From contig NZ_CP108067.1 in NCBI RefSeq assembly GCF_036178145.1, forward strand, positions 5,332,001-5,396,000: a stretch of 64,000 bases of DNA, written 5' to 3'. The translations under genes were made by a program, and so were the position numbers. The notes below the pieces were generated by a model, which was not told where the DNA came from, searched no databases, and was given only the letters and a program-made list of their open reading frames with translations. Shown here in pieces: positions 51,546 to 59,834 of this stretch (its first letter is position 1; the number at the start of each line of letters is the position of its first letter). Source of the DNA: Streptomyces sp. NBC_00273 (GTDB taxonomy: Bacteria; Actinomycetota; Actinomycetes; Streptomycetales; Streptomycetaceae).

Positions 51546-52517
51546 TCAGAGCCAGCCTCTGTGGGCGGCCTTGATACCGGCTTCGAAGCGGCTACTGGCG
51601 TCCAGGCGTTCCATGAGCGAGGACATGTGACGTCCGACGGTGCGCGAGGAGGTTCCCAGGCGCTGGCCCACCGCTTCGTCGGTGAGGCCGGTGCTGAGCA
51701 GGCGAAGGATTTCGCGTTCTGTGGTGGTGATGCTGGTCCGGGGGTCCTCGGGGCGAGCGGCGCCGAGCGGGACGGCGGTGTTCCAGGCCTGTTCGAAGAA
51801 GTCGAGCAGTGCGGCGAGAATGCCCGGTTCGGTGACGTGGAGGGCGCCCTGGCGCGTGTCGGCGGGGTCGATGGGAACCAGGGCCTGGGTGCGGTCGACG
51901 ACGACCATGCGCTGGGGGATCGTGGGGGCGGTGCGGACCTCGCTGCCCTGGCTGAGCAGCCAGTGCGCGTAGGTGGTGATGTGCGGCTGGTTGCGGGTGG
52001 TGTCCTGGTAGAGGGTGCGCATCGTGATGCCGCGGCCGAGGGCTGCGGCATCGGCGGGCCGGCTGGCCGCCAGGTCCTCGGGGCGCTGGATGCCGGGCTG
52101 GCTGCTGAGGACCTCTGTGGTGGCGTCGCGGCCCATCAGTTCCAGGCGGTTGTGGATGGCGTCCATGCCCTGCAGGCGTTCGCCGTGGTGCGCGCGGTGC
52201 TCGGCGCGTTCGGCGACCATGCGGGTCACGGAAGCGCGTGAGGCGGCGAGCCGGGCCTGGCGGGCGGCGAGTTCGGCCTCCTGCACGGCGAGGATGTCGG
52301 CGAGGCCGATCTCGGGGCTCACCGCGCGCATGTGGCCGGCGCGCTCGGCGGAGGCCCGTACGAGCGTGAGCCGGGCCAGCTCGTCGAGGTGCTCGTGCAC
52401 CTGGGTGGGTGTCAGGGCGCAGTGCGCGGCGATGTCGTCCAGGTCGTAGCCGGGATGATCCAGCATCACCTGGTACACCATCACGGCGGCATTGGTCAGT
52501 CCCAGAACTTCGAGCAT
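51546..52517 (-). CDS. TrmB/LuxR-type regulator
   Basis: 323 residues from ATG 52517 with GGGGGGA upstream; GTG 52535 is an alternative. N-terminal winged helix of the TrmB type ('LGLTNAAVMVYQVMLDHPGYDLDDIAAH...VHEHLDELARLTLVR'), a helical linker, a PLD-like ligand domain ('GITMRTLYQDTTRN', 'TIPQRMVVVDRTQALVPID') and a C-terminal LuxR-type HTH ('TTTEREILRLLSTGLTDEAVGQRLGTSSRTVGRHMSSLMERL'). This layout is frequent in Streptomyces. It is divergent from a small secreted-peptide gene, so it may control or sense that peptide. Confidence 0.85.
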   Translation of the reverse strand: MLEVLGLTNAAVMVYQVMLDHPGYDLDDIAAHCALTPTQVHEHLDELARLTLVRASAERAGHMRAVSPEIGLADILAVQEAELAARQARLAASRASVTRMVAERAEHRAHHGERLQGMDAIHNRLELMGRDATTEVLSSQPGIQRPEDLAASRPADAAALGRGITMRTLYQDTTRNQPHITTYAHWLLSQGSEVRTAPTIPQRMVVVDRTQALVPIDPADTRQGALHVTEPGILAALLDFFEQAWNTAVPLGAARPEDPRTSITTTEREILRLLSTGLTDEAVGQRLGTSSRTVGRHMSSLMERLDASSRFEAGIKAAHRGWL

Positions 52518-52827
52518 CGGATCCCCCCAGATCACAGGCCGGCCGTATCCCGCCGGGCCGTCGATCCCTATCCAAACAGCGCCGTGCCATCTTGATCAAC
52601 ACCGACCCGGCTCCGGGCCGTCCGACCTGACATGAGCATGACTGGACGTCCGGATCCCGACAGGCCGGTAGGCGACACCCTCAAGGCCTTCCGGCCGTGT
52701 CGGCGAACGGCGAAGCTATTGATCGCCGCCAGGGAAACACCCCGGTCCGGCAGCCGGACGAAGCGTCAACCGCGGGACGCCCGACCGGTGCAGGAAGCCA
52801 CCCAGCCAGCAGCTAAGGAATCCCGTC
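52518..52827. promoter_or_regulatory. Divergent region between regulator and peptide gene
   Basis: 310 bp that must hold the promoters of the TrmB/LuxR regulator and the small peptide gene. AAGGAA (52815-52820) is the ribosome site of the peptide gene. No other gene is visible. Confidence 0.5.
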
Positions 52828-52977
52828 GTGATCCGCACTCGTATCGCCCAGGCCGTCGCGGTCGTCACCCTCTCCCTGACCGGGGTCATCCTCGTGAGCG
52901 GCGGCGCCGCCGCCACCACCGGGACGGCGCCCGCCCCGGCCACCGCCCAGATCTCCGACAGCCTCGGCTGGGGCTGA
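52828..52977 (+). CDS. Small secreted peptide ending DSLGWG
   Basis: 49 residues: basic start (MIRTRIAQ), a hydrophobic core of about 17 residues (AVAVVTLSLTGVILV), then 'SGGAAATTGTAPAPATAQ' and the C-terminus ISDSLGWG. It reads as a signal peptide with a cleavable short tail. GTG start with AAGGAA 8 bp upstream. It faces a TrmB/LuxR regulator and precedes a 105-residue protein by 10 bp. A peptide signal or a surface peptide are both possible. The call rests on the ribosome site, signal-peptide shape and codon use. Confidence 0.55.
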   Translation: MIRTRIAQAVAVVTLSLTGVILVSGGAAATTGTAPAPATAQISDSLGWG

Positions 52978-52987
52978 CCGGTTCGCT

Positions 52988-53305
52988 GTGGAGATCGTCT
53001 ACGCCAGCCTGACTCGGAGGCGGCCCGGCGAGGCCTCGCACGGGAGTGAGGCGGCCGAGGTCGTGGACGCGCTCTGGGCCCACGCACTGCCAGGCGACGG
53101 ACTCCAGCACGCCAGTGCACGCCCCGAAGCCGACCGGATCGACCTCTTGCTCTACCTCATGACCCTGGACGCGCCCACCGCGCCCGCCCCGCTGCGCCGC
53201 GCACACGGCCTCATCACGCGCAGCCAGCAGAACTCGCTCGAACTCCGCCGGCGCTATCTGCCCCCGGCCCCGCACCCGCAGAACGCGGACCCCGCCCGCC
53301 CGTAA
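52988..53305 (+). CDS. Small hypothetical protein next to the peptide gene
   Basis: 105 residues from GTG 52988, 10 bp after the peptide stop. Soluble, acidic first half ('GSEAAEVVDALWAHALPGDGLQ'), then 'EADRIDLLLYLMTLD' and a helical 'RAHGLITRSQQNSLELRRRYL'. Codon bias looks coding. I recognise no family. It may work with the peptide, for example as a partner or processing factor; this is inference from spacing. Confidence 0.45.
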   Translation: MEIVYASLTRRRPGEASHGSEAAEVVDALWAHALPGDGLQHASARPEADRIDLLLYLMTLDAPTAPAPLRRAHGLITRSQQNSLELRRRYLPPAPHPQNADPARP

Positions 53306-53629
53306 CCGGCAGCGTCCGCCGCACCCGCAGCACCTGCCGTACCCGCAGCACCTGCCGCCGGACGCCGACCGGCCGCCCGTGACCGGCTGTTCCTGCAGGA
53401 CAGCCGTCCCGGCGGTGCGCACCACCCGGCCCGCCCCGCGTGCCCTCCCACGGCACCGCGCGGTCCACGAGGTGCCCGCCCGCGCATCCCGCACCGCCGC
53501 ACGACGCCGGCACCGGCGTGTGCCGAGCTCGGCGTGCTCGCCGACCTCGGCACCCGGAACCGAGTGCCCCGAGAACTTCGCACAACCCAGCTGTCTTCCC
53601 TGTCGCTTGCCTCTTCACCAGGAGTTGCG
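53306..53629. other. Intergenic region, no gene recognised
   Basis: 324 bp. The stretch CCCGCAGCACCTGCCG is repeated at about 53326 and 53344. The rest is Streptomyces-like GC-rich DNA without a convincing start. It should contain the promoter of the following secreted protein. Confidence 0.4.
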
Positions 53630-54943
53630 TTGCCCATCAAGACCTCGGCCTTCCGTGCCGCGAGCATCATCACCGCCGCCTGCGCCGCCTCGCTGGTCCT
53701 GTCCGGCATGCCGGCCCACTCGCAGACGGTTCAGGCCGCCGACTCGACGGCCGCCGTGCCGCAGGAGACCCCCGACGTCGAGCGCCCCCAGGGCCAGCCG
53801 GGCCCCCTCAAGGGCTCGGTCCCGGGCCCGGCGGGTGCGCTCTCCGCCGAGGGCGTCTCCCCCATCACCCGCAGCTCCGTCATAGCCCGGGCCAAGACCT
53901 GGGTCGATGCCCAGGTCCCGTACAGCCAGAGCAGCTACCGCGACGGCTACCGCACCGACTGCTCCGGCCTGGTGTCCATGGCCTGGAACATCGGGACCAA
54001 CGCCTGGACCGGCAACCTCGACACCTACGCCGACCGGATCACCAAGGGCGAGCTGCGCAAGGGCGACATGCTGCTCTTCCACAACCCCGCCAACCCGGTG
54101 AGCGGATCGCACGTCGTCCTGTTCGAGAGCTGGACCGACTCCTCGATGACCTCCTACATCGGCATCGAGGAGACCCCGCCGCACGCCGTGCGCCGCGTGA
54201 TCCCCTACTCGTACTTCAAGAACTCGGGCTCCTACGTCCCGTACCGGTACAAGAACATCGTCGAAGACGTCGCCACCAATGGTGATGTGCCGGTGTCGGG
54301 TAACTGGGACGGGGGTGCGGCGGCGAACGTGGGTGTGTGGCGCAGCGGTAAGTTCCACCTGCGTTATGACGACGGGTCGTTGGCTCTGGTCGACTGGGGT
54401 CAGGCGGGCGACCTGCCGGTCTCGGGGAACTTTGATGGTTCGGGTCCGGACAATCTGGGTGTGTTCCGGCCGTCGACGGGTCAGTTCCACCTGCGTATGG
54501 ATGACGGTTCGCTCACCAAGCTGGACTGGGGTCAGGCGGGTGACCTTCCCGTGGCCGGCAACTGGGACGGGGGTGCGGCCGCGAACGTCGGTGTGTGGCG
54601 CAACGGTGTCTTCCACCTGCGCAACGACGATGGTTCGATCACGAAGGTCGACTGGGGTCAGGCGGGCGACCTGCCGGTTTCGGGGAACTGGGATGGTTCG
54701 GGTCCGGACAACCTGGGCGTGTTCCGGCCGTCCACGGGTCAGTTCCATCTCCGCAATGACGACGGGTCTCTGACCGTTCTGGACTGGGGTCAGGCGGGTG
54801 ACCTGCCGGTCGGTGCCAACTGGGACGGCGGCAACGGCGGTCCCGCGGCGAACGTCGGGATCTGGCGTCCCTCCCAGGGCCGGTTCCACCTCCGCAACGA
54901 CGACGGCTCCCTCACCACCCTCGACTGGGGCCAGCCCAGGTAG
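53630..54943 (+). CDS. Secreted NlpC/P60-like hydrolase with five-blade repeat domain
   Basis: 437 residues from TTG 53630 with AGGAG 5 bp upstream. Signal peptide of about 35 residues (ASIITAACAASLVLSGMPAHSQ). Residues 75-205 form an NlpC/P60-type fold: 'YRTDCSGLVSMAWN' gives the catalytic Cys, 'ASGSHVVLFESW'-like 'VSGSHVVLFESWTD' the His. Residues 215-437 are five repeats of 42-48 residues with the consensus GDLPVSGNWDG...NVGVWR...G.FHLR.DDGS...DWGQ, resembling FG-GAP/VCBS beta-propeller blades. It probably cuts peptidoglycan peptides, with the repeat region binding a glycan or protein. The repeat coding DNA is nearly identical to that of the next gene and uses many GGT/TTT-type codons. Confidence 0.82.
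   Translation: MPIKTSAFRAASIITAACAASLVLSGMPAHSQTVQAADSTAAVPQETPDVERPQGQPGPLKGSVPGPAGALSAEGVSPITRSSVIARAKTWVDAQVPYSQSSYRDGYRTDCSGLVSMAWNIGTNAWTGNLDTYADRITKGELRKGDMLLFHNPANPVSGSHVVLFESWTDSSMTSYIGIEETPPHAVRRVIPYSYFKNSGSYVPYRYKNIVEDVATNGDVPVSGNWDGGAAANVGVWRSGKFHLRYDDGSLALVDWGQAGDLPVSGNFDGSGPDNLGVFRPSTGQFHLRMDDGSLTKLDWGQAGDLPVAGNWDGGAAANVGVWRNGVFHLRNDDGSITKVDWGQAGDLPVSGNWDGSGPDNLGVFRPSTGQFHLRNDDGSLTVLDWGQAGDLPVGANWDGGNGGPAANVGIWRPSQGRFHLRNDDGSLTTLDWGQPR
54275..54943 (+). repeat. 669-bp five-blade repeat block, copy 1
   Basis: Aligns without gaps to 55665-56333; the first 24 bases and the last ~170 bases are almost unchanged and differences elsewhere are scattered substitutions. Codons such as TTT, GGT and GAT are far more common here than in flanking DNA, except in the last blade. 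Confidence 0.85.
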
Positions 54944-55040
54944 CAGGCCATCCCCGGGGGTGCGGCCGACCGCACCCCCGGACGCGCACTGCCTGATCGA
55001 CCGTCATCGACCCCATTTCGAAGTGGAATAGAGCCTCACC

Positions 55041-56333
55041 GTGACCCGAACCGCGCGCCGACACATAGCAGCGGCCTTCACCGCCGCAGCAGCACTGACC
55101 GCAGGCCTCGTCACCTCGGCCGCCGCAGCCGAGACGGGCCAGGCCGACCGCCCCACCCTCAGCGCCTCCGCCGCCGACGTCGCCGCCGCCAACTCTCCGA
55201 ACTACTCCTGCGGTACGGAGACCAGCGCCGACCGTTCCACTGCCGACCGGCTCAGCAGCCAGCTCACCGGAACCCTGCGCGGCTACCTGACCTCCTACCG
55301 GGTGTCCTGTGCTCGTGCGATCGTCAACGCGGTCCAGGCACGCGGCCTCCCGCAGAGGGCCGCCGTGAACGCGGTGACCACCGCGATCGTCGAGAGCACC
55401 CTCTACAACAACCCGAACATGATCGACCTCGACAGCGTCGGCCTGTTCCAGCAGCGGGCCGGCTGGGGCTCCTTCGACCAGCGGATGAATCCCGCCTGGG
55501 CGACCAACGCCTTCCTCAACCAGATGGTCAAGATCAGCAACTGGGAGACCAAGCCGATCGGACAGGTCTGCCAGGCGGTCCAGATCTCCGCCTATCCCGA
55601 CCGGTACCAGACGCAGGCTGCCGACGCCCAGACGATCGTCAGCGCGCTGTGGAGCGGCCTGCAGACCAATGGTGATGTGCCGGTGTCGGGCAACTGGGAC
55701 GGGGGTGCGGCCGCGAACGTGGGTGTGTGGCGCAGTGGTGTCTTCCACCTGCGCAACGACGATGGTTCGATCGCGAAGGTGGACTGGGGTCAGGCGGGCG
55801 ACCTGCCGGTCTCGGGGAACTTTGATGGTTCGGGTCCGGACAATCTGGGTGTGTTCCGGCCGTCGACGGGTCAGTTCCACCTGCGTATGGACGATGGGTC
55901 GATCACGAAGCTGGACTGGGGTCAGGCGGGTGACCTTCCCGTGGCCGGCAACTGGGACGGGGGTGCGGCCGCGAACGTGGGTGTGTGGCGCAGTGGTGTC
56001 TTCCACCTGCGCAACGACGATGGTTCGATCGCGAAGGTCGACTGGGGTCAGGCGGGTGACCTGCCGGTTTCGGGGAACTGGGATGGTTCGGGTCCGGACA
56101 ATCTGGGTGTGTTCCGGCCTTCGACCGGTCAGTTCCACCTCCGCAATGACGACGGCGGTCTGACGGTTCTGGACTGGGGTCAGGCGGGTGACCTGCCGGT
56201 CGGTGCCAACTGGGACGGCGGCAACGGCGGTCCCGCGGCGAACGTCGGGATCTGGCGTCCCTCCCAGGGCCGGTTCCACCTCCGCAACGACGACGGCTCC
56301 CTCACCACACTCGACTGGGGCCAGCCCAGGTAG
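55041..56333 (+). CDS. Secreted lytic-transglycosylase-like protein with the same repeat domain
   Basis: 430 residues from GTG 55041. Signal peptide of about 30 residues ('AAAFTAAAALTAGLVTSAAAAE'). Residues 60-200 include 'AVNAVTTAIVESTLYNNPNM' then 'SVGLFQQRAGWGSFDQRMNP', the pattern of actinobacterial transglycosylase-like domains, where Glu in IVEST would be catalytic. Cys57, Cys90 and Cys168 are possible disulfides. Residues 209-430 are five blades nearly identical to those of the upstream protein. It is 97 bp downstream of that gene on the same strand, so the pair may be co-expressed and bind the same surface. Confidence 0.78.
   Translation: MTRTARRHIAAAFTAAAALTAGLVTSAAAAETGQADRPTLSASAADVAAANSPNYSCGTETSADRSTADRLSSQLTGTLRGYLTSYRVSCARAIVNAVQARGLPQRAAVNAVTTAIVESTLYNNPNMIDLDSVGLFQQRAGWGSFDQRMNPAWATNAFLNQMVKISNWETKPIGQVCQAVQISAYPDRYQTQAADAQTIVSALWSGLQTNGDVPVSGNWDGGAAANVGVWRSGVFHLRNDDGSIAKVDWGQAGDLPVSGNFDGSGPDNLGVFRPSTGQFHLRMDDGSITKLDWGQAGDLPVAGNWDGGAAANVGVWRSGVFHLRNDDGSIAKVDWGQAGDLPVSGNWDGSGPDNLGVFRPSTGQFHLRNDDGGLTVLDWGQAGDLPVGANWDGGNGGPAANVGIWRPSQGRFHLRNDDGSLTTLDWGQPR
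55665..56333 (+). repeat. 669-bp five-blade repeat block, copy 2
   Basis: Same length and reading frame as 54275-54943. Blades alternate between a GGAAANVGVWR type and a GSGPDNLGVFRPSTGQ type in both copies. Confidence 0.85.
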
Positions 56334-56451
56334 TCCTCGACCGGCCCTGGACCCGTGCGTCGGCGCCCCCTCCGATTCCTTCGGGCGGGGCGCTTCGCCG
56401 TACCGGTAAATCCGGTGACCCAGCAGGCCGGTGCGGGTAGCGTCGCCGACC

Positions 56452-56964
56452 ATGACGCCCGTACTGCGTACCGAACGCCTGCTCCTCGACCCGTACGTTC
56501 CCGAGGACGAGGAAGGTTTCGTCGCGCTCTTCCAGGACGCCCGGGTGTCCCGGTGGATGGGGGACGGTCCCACGTCCGAGGCCGAGGACCGGGCGCTCTT
56601 CGGGCGGGTCTTCACCAAGGTCTATGCCGAGAACCTCTTCGACGTGTGGGCCGTGCGCCGGGACGGCCGGCTGGTCGGGCACGCCGAGATCAAGCGGACC
56701 GACGAGGTCGACGGCCACGAGATCATCTACGCCCTGGCCCCCGAGGCCTGGGGAGCGGGCCTCGGTACGGAGATCGCCGAGGCGATCGTCGCGTACGGCT
56801 TCGGCGCCCTCGGCCTGGCCGAGGTGCACGCCACCGTCGCCGATGCCAATGCCGCCTCCCTGGTCCTGCTGGAGCGCATCGGTTTCGCCCACGTCCGGGA
56901 CGTGCGGGAGGACGACGGGAGCACCACCCGCGTGCTGACCCGCCGCCGGGATCCCGTCGCCTGA
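56452..56964 (+). CDS. GNAT-family acetyltransferase
   Basis: 170 residues from ATG 56452. 'TPVLRTERLLLDPYVPEDEE' is the usual N-terminus of the RimJ/RimL-like branch. The acetyl-CoA loop is 'YALAPEAWGAGLGTEIAEAIVAYGF', followed by 'HATVADANAASLVLLERIGF'. It may acetylate a protein N-terminus or a small amine; nothing nearby points to a substrate. No strong ribosome site. Confidence 0.85.
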   Translation: MTPVLRTERLLLDPYVPEDEEGFVALFQDARVSRWMGDGPTSEAEDRALFGRVFTKVYAENLFDVWAVRRDGRLVGHAEIKRTDEVDGHEIIYALAPEAWGAGLGTEIAEAIVAYGFGALGLAEVHATVADANAASLVLLERIGFAHVRDVREDDGSTTRVLTRRRDPVA

Positions 56965-57038
56965 CGGCAGTACGCGAAGGGCCCGGCGGTCAATTGGTCA
57001 AGGGCCCTCCCCGGATGGCGTACAGTTGTGTTTACCGA

Positions 57039-57112
57039 CGCGGGGTGGAGCAGCTCGGTAGCTCGCTGGGCTCATAACCCAGAGGTCGCAGGTTCAAATC
57101 CTGTCCCCGCTA
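57039..57112 (+). tRNA. Initiator tRNA-Met (CAU)
   Basis: Acceptor CGCGGGG/CCCCGCT with a C-U mismatch at position 1-72, and the anticodon stem CTGGG/CCCAG with three G-C pairs next to loop CTCATAA; both are hallmarks of initiator tRNA. T-arm GCAGGTTCAAATCCTGT, discriminator A. No encoded CCA. Confidence 0.92.
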
Positions 57113-57120
57113 CTCAGTAC

Positions 57121-57154
57121 GAAGGCCCGGTTCCTCTCGAGGAACCGGGCCTTC
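57121..57154 (+). terminator. Terminator after initiator tRNA
   Basis: GAAGGCCCGGTTCCTC (57121-57136) pairs perfectly with GAGGAACCGGGCCTTC (57139-57154). Confidence 0.85.
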
Positions 57155-57319
57155 GTCGTGTTCCGGCCCGCCGGGCCCCCTCCTCCCGCCACTCCTCCCA
57201 CCTCGTCACTCGTCCGGCCGCCGTCAGGTCGCCCTACGGATGCTCCTGCCGCCAGCCTTGAGGGGCGAGGAGCCGGCGGGCCCGGACCCGTGCGGCGGAC
57301 CGGGCGGCAGGAGAGCAGC

Positions 57320-58498
57320 GTGGTGGGGCTGGGCCGGCAGGGCAACGGCGGTGGGCGCGCGGACGGGAGCGGGAGCGGTGTGACCCGTCGCGTGGTCCGC
57401 GTGCTGCCGGTCGCGCTGATCGCGCTCGGGATGGTCTTCGACGTACTGACCCCGCCCAGCTTCACGGGGTCCCCGTTCTTCACGGCGGCCCCGCTGATCG
57501 CCGCCCCGCTGTTCACCCTCTGGGCCACCGCCCTGACCGGCTCCCTGGCCGTGTTCGCGGTGTTCGTGCTGCACGTCCTCAACGGCACCAGCTGGAAGGT
57601 CGAGGCGCTGACCGAGCTGGTGACCGTACTGACCGTCGCCGGGCTGGCGCTCCTGATCAACCGCATGGTGCGGCGCAGCGGCGAGCGGCTCGCTTCGGCG
57701 CGCGGGATCGCCGAGGCGGCGCAGCGGGCGGTGCTGCCGAAGCCCGCCGAGCGCATCGGGGGGCTGCACGTCTCCGCCTGGTACGAGGCCGCGCAGGCGG
57801 ACGCCTTCATCGGCGGCGACCTGTACGCGGTCCAGGAGACCCCGTACGGAGTGCGGCTGGCGGTGGGCGACGTACGGGGCAAGGGGCTGGGGGCGGTGGA
57901 GGCCGTCGCGGTGGTCCTCGGGGCGTTCCGGGAGGCGGCGGACACCGAGCCCACGCTGGAGGAGCTGGCGCAGCGGCTGGAGCGGGCGCTGGCCCGGGAG
58001 GGCACCCGGCGCGACAGCCTGGACGCGGTGGAGGGGTTCACGACGTGCGTGCTCGGGGAGATCCCGCCGGGCGTGGGTGTGCTGCGGCTGCTCAACCGGG
58101 GCCACCCCGAGCCGCTGCTGCTGCACGCGAACGGTGAGCTGGCGGTCCTCGCCCCGGCGGAGCCGGCCCTGCCGCTCGGCATGGGGGACCTGGGGCGCTG
58201 GCCGGACCTGGTGCAGGAGTGGGCCTTCCCGGCGGGGACCACCCTGCTCCTCTACACGGACGGGCTGACCGAGGCCCGGGACGGGGCGGGGGACTTCTAC
58301 GATCCGGCGGACCGGCTGCGCGGGCGGATCTTCCCCGGGCCGCAGGCGCTGCTCAGCGCGCTCAGCAGCGATGTGCGCCGGCATACGGGCGGCGGGGCGA
58401 CGGACGACATGGCGCTGCTCGCGGTGGGCCGGCCGGGGGAGCGGGAGCCGGAGCGGCGGCGGACCGTGCCGGTGGTGCCCCGCGGCGATGCGATGTGA
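57320..58498 (+). CDS. Membrane-anchored SpoIIE/PP2C-type serine phosphatase
   Basis: 392 residues from GTG 57320 with AGGAG 6 bp upstream. Four membrane segments (about residues 25-115), then a PP2C SpoIIE domain: 'WYEAAQADAFIGGDLYAV' (metal Asp), 'VRLAVGDVRGKGLGAVEAV', 'LLLYTDGLTEARD', 'TDDMALLAVGR' (final metal Asp). It should dephosphorylate an anti-sigma-factor antagonist and so influence a stress or development sigma factor. There is no PAS or GAF sensor, so the membrane part may be the sensor. Confidence 0.88.
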   Translation: MVGLGRQGNGGGRADGSGSGVTRRVVRVLPVALIALGMVFDVLTPPSFTGSPFFTAAPLIAAPLFTLWATALTGSLAVFAVFVLHVLNGTSWKVEALTELVTVLTVAGLALLINRMVRRSGERLASARGIAEAAQRAVLPKPAERIGGLHVSAWYEAAQADAFIGGDLYAVQETPYGVRLAVGDVRGKGLGAVEAVAVVLGAFREAADTEPTLEELAQRLERALAREGTRRDSLDAVEGFTTCVLGEIPPGVGVLRLLNRGHPEPLLLHANGELAVLAPAEPALPLGMGDLGRWPDLVQEWAFPAGTTLLLYTDGLTEARDGAGDFYDPADRLRGRIFPGPQALLSALSSDVRRHTGGGATDDMALLAVGRPGEREPERRRTVPVVPRGDAM

Positions 58499-58799
58499 CG
58501 GTCGGTAGTTGAAAGGGTGCTCTCTGCAAGGAGATTGACGGACCGTCATTTCTGGCCTGTGGCTGAAGAGATGGGGGAGGTGTTTGATTTTCACCCCAGT
58601 TGAGGCGATTTGGGGGAGTAAGGGATGGCCAAAGCTCGTCGGTGCGTGGCTGATTGGTCGGAACGATCAAGCGTGGCAGCTTGGAATCACTCCCCTACGT
58701 CTATTACCTTTCGATAACGCAGCGCGGTCGTCCCAGCCGTCGCAAGAGACGGCACCGTGCGCGCGCGCGTCCCCGCGCGTCGATGAGGAGCGTGCCCTG
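58499..58799 (+). promoter_or_regulatory. Leader region of the M23 peptidase gene
   Basis: 301 bp. AT-rich for this genome around 58540-58640. It contains GCCGTC-GCAAGA-GACGGC (58736-58753, six-bp stem), a CGCGCGCGCG run, and GAGGAG (58785-58790) as ribosome site. I checked for a cyclic-di-AMP (ydaO) riboswitch because such switches precede wall hydrolases in Streptomyces, but the conserved boxes are not recognisable. Confidence 0.45.
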
Positions 58800-59834
58800 G
58801 TGGCCTCCAACTTGCCTGCCCCTGAAGGCATCGAGATCCAGGAGTCGCCCACCGCGGGTGCCTGGGGCGAGTGGAATCCCACCGAGGATTCGGTGCGGCC
58901 GGTCCGTGGCAAGCACCGGGTCGCCAAGCAGCGCGGGGGACTTGCCCGCAGCTCCACCGTGCTCGGCGTCGGTGTCATCGCGGCGGTCGGCGCCGGCGGC
59001 ATCGCCACGGCACAGGACCGGCCCCAGGTCGCGATATCCCTGCCGGCCCTGCCCGACATGATGACCGGGAACAAGGCCCAGCAGGAGGACGACGGTTCCG
59101 GATCGGCGGCCTCGACGGGCGAGCGGACGGGGATCATCGCGCAGCAGTCCGCCCAGGGCGCGGACGCGGGCGAGGTGTTGCGCAACCGCATCCTCCAGCA
59201 GGCCGAGGCCCAGCAGGGCGCCGCTGAGGCGAAGGCCCGGGCGGAAGCCGAGCAGGCCGCGCAGCAGGCTGCCGCCCAGGAGGCCAAGGAGAAGCTGGAG
59301 GAGGCCCGCAAGGCCGCCGAGGAAGCGAAGACGCAGGCCGAGGCGAAGGCCAAGGAAGAGGCCGAGGCGAAGGCCGCGGAAGCGGCGCGAGCGGCGGCGG
59401 CGGCCAAGGCCGAGCAGGAGCGCGCCGCCAAGCCGTCCGGCAGCTACTCCCTGCCCACCTCTGCCTACACCCTCACCTCGCACTACGGGGACTCCGGCTC
59501 CATGTGGTCCTCCGGCCACCACACCGGCCTCGACTTCGCGGCCCCGACCGGCACCCCGGTCAAGGCCGTGGCCGCCGGAAAGATCACCTCGGCCGGCTGG
59601 TCCGGCGCGTACGGCTACCGGATCGTGCTGGAGCTCCCCGACGGCACGGAGGTCTGGTACTGCCACCTCTCCTCGATGTCGGTGACCTCGGGCGCCGTCG
59701 GCGCCGGCGAGACCATCGGCCGCGTCGGCGCCACCGGCAACGTCACCGGACCTCATCTCCACCTGGAAGTACGCAAGGGCGGATCGACGCAGGACCCGCT
59801 GGCGTGGCTGAACTCCAAGGGCCTGAACGTCTGA
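58800..59834 (+). CDS. M23-family cell-wall peptidase with coiled-coil
   Basis: 344 residues from GTG 58800. One membrane segment/signal near 45-65 ('SSTVLGVGVIAAVGAGGIA'), a long Ala/Glu/Lys coiled coil (about 125-215, repeated EAKAKEEAE-type steps), and a C-terminal LytM/M23 domain: 'HHTGLDFAAPTGTPV' (zinc His and Asp), 'TEVWYCHLSSM', 'GPHLHLEVRKGG' (zinc HLH). It cuts peptide cross-links in peptidoglycan or activates an amidase. The last 92 bp overlap the convergent PrsW gene. The start is uncertain; frames upstream are open but lack conserved features. Confidence 0.85.
   Translation: MASNLPAPEGIEIQESPTAGAWGEWNPTEDSVRPVRGKHRVAKQRGGLARSSTVLGVGVIAAVGAGGIATAQDRPQVAISLPALPDMMTGNKAQQEDDGSGSAASTGERTGIIAQQSAQGADAGEVLRNRILQQAEAQQGAAEAKARAEAEQAAQQAAAQEAKEKLEEARKAAEEAKTQAEAKAKEEAEAKAAEAARAAAAAKAEQERAAKPSGSYSLPTSAYTLTSHYGDSGSMWSSGHHTGLDFAAPTGTPVKAVAAGKITSAGWSGAYGYRIVLELPDGTEVWYCHLSSMSVTSGAVGAGETIGRVGATGNVTGPHLHLEVRKGGSTQDPLAWLNSKGLNV

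Noticed and set aside
53534..53629. Longer N-terminus for the NlpC/P60-like protein from 53534
   Set aside because: It would bury the signal peptide behind 32 hydrophilic residues; the TTG at 53630 has a good ribosome site directly upstream.
58499..58799. Cyclic-di-AMP (ydaO) riboswitch before the M23 peptidase
   Set aside because: I could not find the conserved boxes; only a short hairpin and a GC-alternating run are visible.
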